Assembly: GCA_944390305.1 (NCBI GenBank)
Contig: CALXPX010000080.1
Coordinates: 1-5,541 of the forward strand
DNA: 5,541 bases
DNA from: an uncultured Clostridia bacterium
Lineage (GTDB): Bacteria; Bacillota; Clostridia; TANB77; CAG-508
Direction of reading: 5' to 3'
The notes beneath the pieces are model-generated. The model saw nothing but the letters and a program-made list of their open reading frames with translations. It was not told the DNA's origin and made no database searches. Made by a program: the position numbers and the translations under genes. How positions within the stretch are numbered: the first letter of the stretch is position 1; the number at the start of each line of letters is the position of its first letter. Shown here in pieces: positions 1 to 5,419 of the stretch.

Positions 1-12
1 ATAAAAAAACTA

Positions 13-41
13 TTGCTAAAAGGAATTTTTTAGTATATGAT
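13..41 (+). promoter_or_regulatory. Candidate sigma-A promoter for the DUF1292 gene
   Basis: TTGCTA (13-18) and TATGAT (36-41) are separated by exactly 17 bases. They match 4/6 and 5/6 of the vegetative -35 and -10 consensus. Transcription would start near 48, leaving a leader of about 45 bases before the ATG at 93. The -35 also forms a 6-base inverted repeat with TAGCAA at 43-48, which could be chance in such AT-rich DNA. A strong terminator after the gene would make it a single-gene transcript. This is a pattern match only, and the left window edge hides whether read-through from upstream also occurs. Confidence 0.42.
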
Positions 42-92
42 ATAGCAAAGTGTAAATAATAACACATAAGAATATTTGAAAGGAGAATAAAA

Positions 93-398
93 ATGGACGA
101 GAATAACAATGAAGAATTAGATAATATCGTTATATTAAAAGATGAGGACGGAAATGATGTAAAATTTGAATTTTTAGATTTAATTGAATATGAAGGAGAA
201 GAATATGTTATCTTACTACCAACAGAAGAAGTAGAAGATTCTGAGCCAGATGAAGTTGTAATACTACAAATAGAAAAAGCAGCTAAAAATGCTAATGATG
301 AAGAAACTTATATAAGTGTAGAAGATGAAAATGTATTAAATGCAGTATTTGAGATATTCAAAGATAAATTTAAAGATGAATTTAATTTTGTAGACTAG
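93..398 (+). CDS. DUF1292 (YrzB-like) family protein
   Basis: Small acidic soluble protein of 101 residues, the usual size for DUF1292/YrzB proteins of Firmicutes, whose molecular function is not established. Seen: the family-type N-terminal block IVILKDEDGNDVKFEFLDL (12-30) followed by YEGEEYVILLP (33-43); a second strand block EVVILQIE (54-61); and a C-terminal segment YISVEDENVL..VFEIFKDKF (73-93). There are no membrane segments or cysteines, and the protein is rich in Asp and Glu. The start is fixed by AAGGAG at 80-85, seven bases before the ATG. In many Firmicutes this family sits next to ruvX and ireB; neither is visible here, although they could lie left of the window. The gene has its own candidate promoter and a perfect terminator. 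Confidence 0.93.
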   Translation: MDENNNEELDNIVILKDEDGNDVKFEFLDLIEYEGEEYVILLPTEEVEDSEPDEVVILQIEKAAKNANDEETYISVEDENVLNAVFEIFKDKFKDEFNFVD

Positions 399-406
399 TA
401 AAAAAT

Positions 407-441
407 AACCTTTTGGACTTAAATCTGCCAAAAGGTTTTTT
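407..441 (+). terminator. Rho-independent terminator after the DUF1292 gene
   Basis: A perfect 10-base-pair stem, AACCTTTTGG (407-416) with CCAAAAGGTT (428-437), has an 11-base loop and the T-run continues to 441. It begins nine bases after the stop codon. A-rich sequence on the left makes it plausibly active on the opposite strand as well. Confidence 0.9.
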
Positions 442-469
442 ATTAATTTATAATTTATAGGAGGATGTT

Positions 470-937
470 ATGAGAACTTTTGCTAATTGGATGGTTGCAA
501 TGTTTATGATAATGTATTGGGGATTTAGAGTTGTAGTAGCATATCAAGCTGCAAACTATGCAGAATTTTTTGTTCAACCAATAAATTTAACGGTGGAAAT
601 AATTTTATTATTTGTAACTGTAGTATGTATAGTATTAGTTTTTAAAAGAAAATTAATTGGTGGAATTATATATTTCTTATCTTATTTAGCATATTTTGGA
701 ATAGATTTGTTTAATGCTGTAATGCCTGTATTTAGTGGAGGAGATTTAGGAGCAGATTATATGACTGCATTTACATCTTTTTTAGGAATAGTACTAGCAT
801 TTGTTGTTTTACTTGATTTATCTGTAGATAAAGGAAGAAAACCAAAAGATAAGAAAACAGATTGGTTTTATACTAATAAAGATTATGATAGACAATTTGA
901 TGATAGAGCAGATAGAAATAATTACAAAACTTTATAA
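470..937 (+). CDS. Four-helix membrane protein with charged C-terminal tail, unknown function
   Basis: A 155-residue integral membrane protein that I cannot assign to a characterised family. Hydrophobic segments lie at about residues 5-26, 40-58, 62-86 and 99-118. The roughly 37-residue tail (119-155) is strongly hydrophilic: a lysine-rich stretch (KGRKPKDKK) and then an aromatic/acidic/basic end with DWFY, KDYDRQFDDRADR. This suggests a cytoplasmic tail after four helices. Basic residues R59, K60 and K61 between helices 2 and 3 would form a cytoplasmic loop, consistent with both ends inside. The start is secure: AGGAGG at 459-464, five bases before the ATG. It is the first gene of a tight run with the glycosylase-like gene (31-base gap) and the small membrane gene. 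Only about 17 bases separate the upstream terminator from the SD, so its promoter is not obvious. Confidence 0.86.
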   Translation: MRTFANWMVAMFMIMYWGFRVVVAYQAANYAEFFVQPINLTVEIILLFVTVVCIVLVFKRKLIGGIIYFLSYLAYFGIDLFNAVMPVFSGGDLGADYMTAFTSFLGIVLAFVVLLDLSVDKGRKPKDKKTDWFYTNKDYDRQFDDRADRNNYKTL

Positions 938-958
938 AATATTTTTATTATAATTATT

Positions 959-964
959 GGTGAT
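959..964 (+). promoter_or_regulatory. Shine-Dalgarno site that sets the start of the glycosylase-like gene
   Basis: GGTGAT matches the 3' part of the full anti-SD complement AGGAGGTGAT and lies four bases before TTG at 969, which is correct spacing for this downstream part of the motif. The farther upstream in-frame TTG (957) and GTG (960) overlap this site and have only A/T sequence before them. Confidence 0.6.
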
Positions 965-968
965 AATA

Positions 969-1628
969 TTGAAATTAGAAGACCTAGAAAAAGAATATGA
1001 TAAGTTACAATTGAAATATGGTGATAAAAGTTTAGATTCAATATATAATGGGGGATGTTCTTTAAATCCAGACATTTGCTTTGTATTTATGAATCCTACA
1101 AAAAAGAATATAGCTGCTTCAAAAGAATGGAAAGGAATAAAATCTCCATGGATTGGAACTAAAAATATATGGGATTTATTTTACAGAGTAAATTTACTAA
1201 ATGAAAATATCTATAGAAAAATAAAAGATATTAAAGGTATTAATTGGAATGAAAGCTTTGCAAAAGAAGTTTATGCTAATGTTAAAAAACATAAATATTT
1301 TATTACCAATTTAGCTAAATGTACGCAAACAGATGCAAGACCATTACCAGATAAAGTATATAAGGAATATTTAAGTTTATTCGAAAAAGAAATTGAGATA
1401 ATTGATCCAAAAGTAATAGTTTTGTTTGGAAATCAAGTAAGTTCTATTGTTTTGGATAAAACGATTTCTGTTTCAAAATGTAGAAAGAAGTTGTTTTTAA
1501 AAGAAATAAATAAAAAACAATACAAGTTTTATTCTGTTTTTTATCCAGTAGGAAATGGAATATTTAATATTGATAAATCAATAGAAGATATAAAATGGAT
1601 AATTGATAATAATAGTAAAAGAAAATAA
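969..1628 (+). CDS. Uracil-DNA glycosylase superfamily protein
   Basis: A 219-residue soluble protein with the spaced motifs of the uracil-DNA glycosylase-like alpha/beta fold. FVFMNPTKKN (38-47) is at the active-site loop position. WIGTKNIWDLFY (61-72) is a helix typical of the fold. FITNLAKCTQ (111-120) corresponds to the TN..KC motif. DPKVIVLFGNQVSSIVL (146-162) is the strand-turn-helix, and YPVGNG (192-197) sits at the HPS-like motif position. The superfamily excises uracil or related bases from DNA, but MNPT and YPVGNG are not the canonical catalytic motifs, so activity and substrate are uncertain. Cysteines (30, 37, 118, 171) do not show the usual four-cysteine iron-sulfur spacing of family 4/5 enzymes. 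I chose TTG at 969 because of the GGTGAT SD; TTG at 957 would add four residues. It is probably co-transcribed with the preceding membrane gene and the following one (23-base gap). Confidence 0.83.
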   Translation: MKLEDLEKEYDKLQLKYGDKSLDSIYNGGCSLNPDICFVFMNPTKKNIAASKEWKGIKSPWIGTKNIWDLFYRVNLLNENIYRKIKDIKGINWNESFAKEVYANVKKHKYFITNLAKCTQTDARPLPDKVYKEYLSLFEKEIEIIDPKVIVLFGNQVSSIVLDKTISVSKCRKKLFLKEINKKQYKFYSVFYPVGNGIFNIDKSIEDIKWIIDNNSKRK

Positions 1629-1651
1629 ATGTAATATAATAGGAGATATAA

Positions 1652-1975
1652 ATGAATAAAAAAAATATAATATTAAATGGAACTTTTATTATTTTAAATT
1701 GCATAATTACTTATTTTATATCAAGTAATAGATATATAAATAGAATGCCTAATCCAGTATCAAATTATACTTTTATTGAAGATTTATATGAGTTGTTTTT
1801 AGGACGTGGATGTCCAACATTAATAATTGCTATTATAACAGTAATTATATCATTTATAATAAATAAATTAATTATAAAACAAGAAATAAAATTAAAAAAT
1901 TATATTTTTTTATTTTGTATAATCCTAATTCTAAATATTATCATATATAGAATTGGAATAAGTATTGCTGTATAA
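1652..1975 (+). CDS. Small three-helix membrane protein, unknown function
   Basis: A 107-residue, isoleucine-rich hydrophobic protein with no recognised family. Hydrophobic segments are at about 7-24, 56-74 and 83-106. A polar stretch of about 30 residues between helices 1 and 2 (25-54) contains MPNPVSNYTF and GRGCP, and basic KLIIKQEIKLK (72-82) precedes the last helix. AGGAGA at 1641-1646, five bases before the ATG, supports the start. It is the last gene of the run that begins at 470, and a long hairpin terminator follows about 50 bases after the stop. Codon use is as AT-rich as its neighbours. The good SD, operon position and three orderly membrane segments argue for a real gene. Confidence 0.72.
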   Translation: MNKKNIILNGTFIILNCIITYFISSNRYINRMPNPVSNYTFIEDLYELFLGRGCPTLIIAIITVIISFIINKLIIKQEIKLKNYIFLFCIILILNIIIYRIGISIAV

Positions 1976-2023
1976 GTGATACTTTGTATAAGCAAAATTA
2001 AAATTTATGGGCAAGGATAATAA

Positions 2024-2068
2024 AACATGAAAACAAGTAGTAAGTTGAAAACTACTTGTTTTTATGTT
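2024..2068 (+). terminator. Long hairpin terminator closing the 470-1975 operon
   Basis: Arms 2024-2041 and 2051-2068 pair over 18 positions (17 Watson-Crick plus one G-U) around a 9-base loop. The core is AAACAAGTAGT with ACTACTTGTTT. The run of five T (2059-2063) lies inside the right arm, so termination would use the inner stem. Its length and T/A symmetry mean it could also stop transcription from the other strand. Confidence 0.8.
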
Positions 2069-2141
2069 ATTATATTATATATTGAACTGTTAATAAAAAT
2101 AGTATAGTGAAATTTAAATAAACATAAGATCAAACAATAGC

Positions 2142-2172
2142 AAGCAATTGATTGAAAACTTAATTGCTTTTA
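2142..2172 (+). terminator. Second terminator-like hairpin
   Basis: An 8-base-pair stem, AAGCAATT (2142-2149) with AATTGCTT (2162-2169), has a 12-base loop and is followed by TTTAT. It is weaker than the preceding hairpin but shares the 9-mer TTGAAACT-type core TTGAAAACT in its loop (2152-2160; also at 2045-2053). No open gene lies between the two hairpins, so it may belong to a lost gene or act as a backup terminator. Confidence 0.5.
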
Positions 2173-2239
2173 TCGTAATATACATGTGAGTTTATTATAA
2201 AAGTTAATTTAAATTAGTAAACGAAAGGAATTATGTAAG

Positions 2240-2502
2240 ATGGTTAATACAAAATTAACTAGAAAAGCTATAGCTGAATTATTTGATTGTAGTACCGATA
2301 ATGTTTCTTTTCATTAAAAAATAAAGAAAATGAAGTAGATAACAATATAGTTACCGAGGAATTCTCGGCAACTGCTTCTGATGGAAAAATATAAAATGAA
2401 GTTCTATATCTAGCTAGATGCAATAATGTTTGTTGGAGATAAAGTAAATTCTAAAAGAGCAAAAGATTTAGAAGATAGGCTACACAAGTCTTGATGAGAG
2501 AA
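2240..2502 (+). pseudogene. RhuM-family protein remnant (frameshifted, truncated)
   Basis: RhuM-family proteins, usually about 330 residues, are found on mobile and virulence islands and their role is poorly known. The family's conserved N-terminal half can be followed through four frame segments. From ATG 2240: LTRKAIAELFDCSTDNVSFH, then TAA at 2315. One base over, from 2314: LKNKENEVDNNIVTEEF and SATASDGK, to about 2386. Back in the first frame from 2387: KYKMKFY, a TAG at 2411, then LDAIMFVGDKVNSKRAKDL. Finally, from 2479: ATQVLMRE, the family's WATQVLREY motif. The frame changes fit loss of single T or A bases in short runs, and the TAG lies in a CTAGCTAG duplication. Everything after the first 85-90 residues is missing. 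The frame cannot give a functional protein. Confidence 0.82.
2349..2373. repeat. GC-rich inverted repeat inside the RhuM remnant
   Basis: AGTTACCGAG (2349-2358) and CTCGGCAACT (2364-2373) form a 10-position stem with one A-C mismatch around the loop GAATT. About half its bases are G or C, well above the surroundings. There is no T-run, so it is not a terminator. It falls in codons for TEEFSAT of the remnant. Confidence 0.6.
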
Positions 2503-2689
2503 AATACAATGAACATCAACTGGTATATACCGATTATATTAACTTCCATACAACCCATTATTTTACAAGCAATTTTATTTAATTTCATTTTACATTATTA
2601 AGTATAAAAATATTAAAAAGATTCAAAAAAATTTGTAATTGCGAATTATATTAACTTTTAAAAATTCTAAAATGAAGGAGATGAAAAGT
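2503..2689. other. Non-coding stretch with a 30-codon hydrophobic frame
   Basis: Between the RhuM remnant and the nuclease gene I find only one small frame, ATG 2509 to TAA 2599-2601. It encodes 30 residues that are almost entirely membrane-like (starting MNINWYIPII). A +1 frame downstream continues with basic codons IKYKNIKKIQKNL before TAA. It is open to the left in the same frame as the last RhuM piece and has only a weak GAGAG in front, so it may be remnant rather than gene. The SD AAGGAG (2675-2680) belongs to the next gene. Confidence 0.4.
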
Positions 2690-3715
2690 ATGTTAGAAAA
2701 AGATTTTTAAAATATAATATTTGAAATTAAGAATCAAATAAATAATACACAAATAGAAATATTTCAAAATGCAAATAAAAGTTTATTAAAATTATATTAT
2801 AATCTTGGAAAAATTATTGAAGAAAATTCATCATGGGGAAATAAGTTTATTGATGAATTGGCTATTGAACTTAAAGTTTCTTTCCCAAATATTAAAGGAT
2901 TTTCTGTTAGAAACTTAAAGAATATGAAAAAATATTATATTGAATGCCAAAAAAGTCAAATTGTGCAGACGACTTCTGCACAAATTCCGTGGTCTCATAA
3001 TATGTTGATTTTAGATAAAATAAAAGATGAAGAAAAACGAGTATGGTATATGAATCAAACTGTTAAGAATGGATGGAGTTATGACGTACTTGCATTTCAA
3101 ATTAAAAGTGATTTATACCAAAGACAAGTTTTAGGAGATAAACCTAATAACTTTGAAAAAACATTAATTAATCCTCAAAGTGATTTAGCTAAAAATATTA
3201 TGAAAGATCCATATATTTTAAATTTAACAATATTAAAAGAAAATTATATTGAAACCGAATTAGAATTTGCTATGGTAGATAAAATTAAAACTGTTTTGTT
3301 AGAACTTGGAAATGGCTTTAGTTTTATCGGAAATCAATATAAACTTACAGTTGGTAATGAAGATTATTTTATAGATATGCTATTTTATCATACTAAACTT
3401 CATTGCTATGTAGTTATAGAATTAAAAAATACAAAATTCAAACCTGAATATGCAGGTAAAGTAAATTTTTATTTATCAGCAGTTGATGATTTGATTAAAG
3501 ATGAAAAAGATAATCCAAGTATAGGCATTATTCTTTGTAGAGAAAAAGATAAGTTTTCAGTTGAATATGCATTAAAGGATATTAATAAACCAATTGGAGT
3601 AAGCTCATATGAGATTTCAAAATATTTACCAAAAGATGTATTAGAATCCTTACCAACAGAAGAAGATATAAATCTTCATATAGATATTGATGAAAGAATT
3701 GAGAATAATGAATAA
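2690..3715 (+). pseudogene. DUF1016/YhcG-type PD-(D/E)xK nuclease, stop at codon 7
   Basis: The reading frame from ATG 2690 to the stop at 3713-3715 spans 341 codons, a normal length for YhcG-type proteins, but codon 7 is TAA (2708-2710). It has a proper SD (AAGGAG 2675-2680, nine bases away). Seen after the stop: the DUF1016 N-terminal helical domain (about residues 8-110; NLGKIIEENSSWG, FSVRNLKNMKKYY, AQIPWSHN) and the YhcG nuclease domain (about 160-300) with YFIDMLFY, VVIELK and KVNFYLSAVDD. D229, E244 and K246 would be the PD-(D/E)xK metal-binding and catalytic residues. The family is a predicted DNA nuclease common in mobile and defence islands; substrate unknown. No ATG, GTG or TTG occurs in frame until TTG 2858 (codon 57), which lacks an SD, so I call it a pseudogene. 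A single A-to-T change would explain the stop (AAA to TAA). Read-through or a sequence error cannot be excluded. Confidence 0.84.
2961..2983. repeat. Perfect inverted repeat inside the nuclease gene
   Basis: TTGTGCAGA (2961-2969) and TCTGCACAA (2975-2983) are exact reverse complements separated by CGACT. Two more A-T pairs follow outside one mismatch. Eleven of 23 bases are G or C in an otherwise very AT-rich gene. It encodes IVQTTSAQ just before the conserved IPWSHN motif, at the junction of the two domains, and the frame stays open across it. Confidence 0.75.
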
Positions 3716-3803
3716 AAAATTTACTGTATAACTCTGTATATATAGTAATTGGTATAAACAAATTTATTTAAAAAATTATTAAAAAATAACAGGAGATGTT
3801 AAA
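3716..3803. other. Short intergenic leader before the PIN gene
   Basis: These 88 bases contain a tandem near-repeat, ACTGTATA and CTCTGTATA (3723-3740), and AGGAG at 3791-3795, the SD of the next gene. No hairpin with a T-run follows the nuclease gene, so the two genes could share a transcript. No -35/-10 pair with normal spacing stands out. Confidence 0.45.
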
Positions 3804-5057
3804 GTGAAAATAGGTTTTGCAACAGATACAAATATTTTGAAAAAACAAAATTTATACGAAAATGAGAAAACATTAGATGTAATAGATATTTACGCAGAAT
3901 ATATCGAATCATTAAAAAATATTAAATCGAAAAATGAATTGGTTTATTATATGCCGGAAATTGTTGTAGAAGAATTATTAATGCAAAAAGAATTAGCTTT
4001 TAATGAAACATATAAGAACTTTGAAAAAAAATATAAAGAAAATTGTTATGGATTATTAGGTGAATTACCTAAAAATAATATTAGGGAAAAGCTTGAACAA
4101 GAAAAAGAAGAATATAAGGATAAATATAAATTACTTAATTTAGAATATACTGCTGAATTAATGGAAACTTTAGTTAAAGAAGCATTAGCGAAAAAAGCAC
4201 CTTTTGATAAATCAATAGAAGGTAAAAAAACAGATGCAGGATTTAAAGATGCACTAATTTGGAAAACTATTATATTTTCAAAAGATATTGATGATTGTGA
4301 TGAATTTTATTTTTTTACGTCTGATAAAGCATTTAATGAAGGTAAAGAAGAACTTCAAGAAGAATTTAAAGAAAAACATCCAACAACAAAATTAAATATT
4401 ATATATATGGAAAACGATGGTTCACATAGACAAAATTCATTAAACTATATAATAGATAAGCATGGATTATATAAGACAGATGTGATCGAATTATATAATG
4501 AGAATTTAATAAAAAAGTATTTCGATAAGATTTCTTATACCCCTAAGGATATTGAGTATTATTGTGATGATGGAATGCAAGCAAAATTAACTCAAATATT
4601 ATTTGAAGAATTTGATGAAAAAGATTTTTATATTGATAAAGTAGAAAAAGTAGGAGAAAAATTTAATATTTATTGTAGTTTTAGAACTTTAAAATACAAC
4701 TTAGATATAGATGTAGAAAAAAGAAGATATGTAATAGGTAATGCTAGATTTATTGTTAAAGGTAAGAAGGAAAAGTATAATTATATTAAAAGCGAAATAA
4801 CTAAGGTAGATTTTGAATTTGGAATAACTGATTTGTTAAAAGGATTTACTATTAAGCTAGGTAAATTTGCTACCGAAATATCTAAAATAGTGAAAGAAAA
4901 TGCTTTCAATGTCGAAAGTTTTAATATTTCGCCAGGTATTCAAGATGCTATAGAAAAACAAAATAAAGAGCAAAATAGAATGATTCAAGCAATTAGTAAT
5001 CCTTTAAAAGATATAAAGATTCCGCCAATAGTAGATATGTTACAAGAAAAAAAATAG
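3804..5057 (+). CDS. PIN-domain protein (DUF4935-like), predicted ribonuclease
   Basis: A 417-residue soluble protein with an N-terminal PIN nuclease fold. Seen: FATDTNIL with D8, the usual first metal ligand; YYMPEIVVEELL with E56 in the second conserved strand-helix; GFKDALIW with D149 (D144 nearby) at the third acidic position; and FYFFTSDKAF with D174 at the fourth. The acidic site is therefore complete. Residues 67-130 are a long charged helical insert typical of DUF4935-type PIN proteins. Residues 220-345 look beta-rich (YIDKVEKVGEKFNIYCSF, YVIGNARFIVKG) and the tail is helical; I do not recognise this C-terminal part. PIN enzymes usually cleave RNA in a metal-dependent way; the target here is unknown and no antitoxin-like small gene adjoins it. 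GTG start with AGGAG eight bases upstream. It is the only intact gene between the nuclease and recombinase wrecks, which suggests a selected function or recent arrival. Confidence 0.86.
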   Translation: MKIGFATDTNILKKQNLYENEKTLDVIDIYAEYIESLKNIKSKNELVYYMPEIVVEELLMQKELAFNETYKNFEKKYKENCYGLLGELPKNNIREKLEQEKEEYKDKYKLLNLEYTAELMETLVKEALAKKAPFDKSIEGKKTDAGFKDALIWKTIIFSKDIDDCDEFYFFTSDKAFNEGKEELQEEFKEKHPTTKLNIIYMENDGSHRQNSLNYIIDKHGLYKTDVIELYNENLIKKYFDKISYTPKDIEYYCDDGMQAKLTQILFEEFDEKDFYIDKVEKVGEKFNIYCSFRTLKYNLDIDVEKRRYVIGNARFIVKGKKEKYNYIKSEITKVDFEFGITDLLKGFTIKLGKFATEISKIVKENAFNVESFNISPGIQDAIEKQNKEQNRMIQAISNPLKDIKIPPIVDMLQEKK

Positions 5058-5091
5058 ATTATTGAATATGTTGATGTAATGTTAAAGTATA

Positions 5092-5389
5092 AATAATTAT
5101 TTAAAACAACATAAAGAATATAAATTAGTTGATTATTATATAGTTGATGGATATTAGTGTACTAATTTTGATAGACCATAATTTCAAAGGATGTTAGAAG
5201 ATATAAAAATCATAAAATAGATGTAATAATTATAAAAGACTTATCAAGACTTGATAGAAATTATATCGAAACAGGTAATTTCTTAGAAATAGTATTTCCT
5301 TTAATGGTAATATCTATAATTTCGATAGATGAAAAAATGAAATGAATTTATATGATTACTATAGTGATGATATTGGATTTAAAACTATA
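5092..5389 (+). pseudogene. Serine site-specific recombinase remnant (headless, frameshifted)
   Basis: A fragment of the resolvase/invertase N-terminal catalytic domain of a serine recombinase, the enzyme that integrates and excises mobile elements. First frame (5092-5207): NYLKQHKEYKLVDYYIVDGY, then TAG 5155 and TAA 5179 around CTNFDRP, then FQRMLEDIK. One base over (5208-5342): NHKIDVIIIKDLSRLDRNY and IETGNFLEIVFPLM. Third frame from 5342: YYSDDIGFKTI. These match the family order DGYSGTNFDRP / KDLSRLGRNY / FPLM. The start region with the catalytic serine and all of the C-terminal DNA-binding part are absent. The first frame change fits loss of one A from an A-run; TAG 5155 fits a T gained and a G lost within TATAGTGGT. 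It abuts rbgA and is not functional. Confidence 0.86.
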
Positions 5390-5419
5390 GGAAGAATAAG
5401 AAAAAAGGAAGTGAAAAAA

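Larger units (their letters stand above)
1976..2239. other. Intergenic stretch with two hairpins, no gene
   Basis: I see no open frame of useful length with an SD in this 264-base stretch on either strand. Its recognisable content is the two hairpins. A promoter-like pair TTGAAC (2082-2087) and TATAGT (2103-2108) has only 15 bases between its halves and is not convincing. AAAGGA at 2224-2229 is the likely old SD of the RhuM remnant that follows. Confidence 0.6.

Noticed and set aside
957..971. TTG at 957 as start of the glycosylase-like gene
   Set aside because: It overlaps the best SD (GGTGAT 959-964) and has no SD of its own. TTG at 969 is correctly spaced and gives a natural MKLEDLEKEY start.
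2082..2108. Promoter-like TTGAAC and TATAGT
   Set aside because: The spacing is only 15 bases and the DNA is so AT-rich that such pairs are expected by chance.
2858..3715. A 285-residue nuclease starting at TTG 2858
   Set aside because: No SD precedes this TTG, and family-like sequence continues in frame upstream to the ATG at 2690, interrupted only by one TAA. The short frame is an artefact of the stop.
2240..5389. Stop-codon reassignment or recoding to explain in-frame TAA, TAG and TGA
   Set aside because: Intact genes in the window end normally with these stops and contain none internally, and the broken genes also need frame changes.
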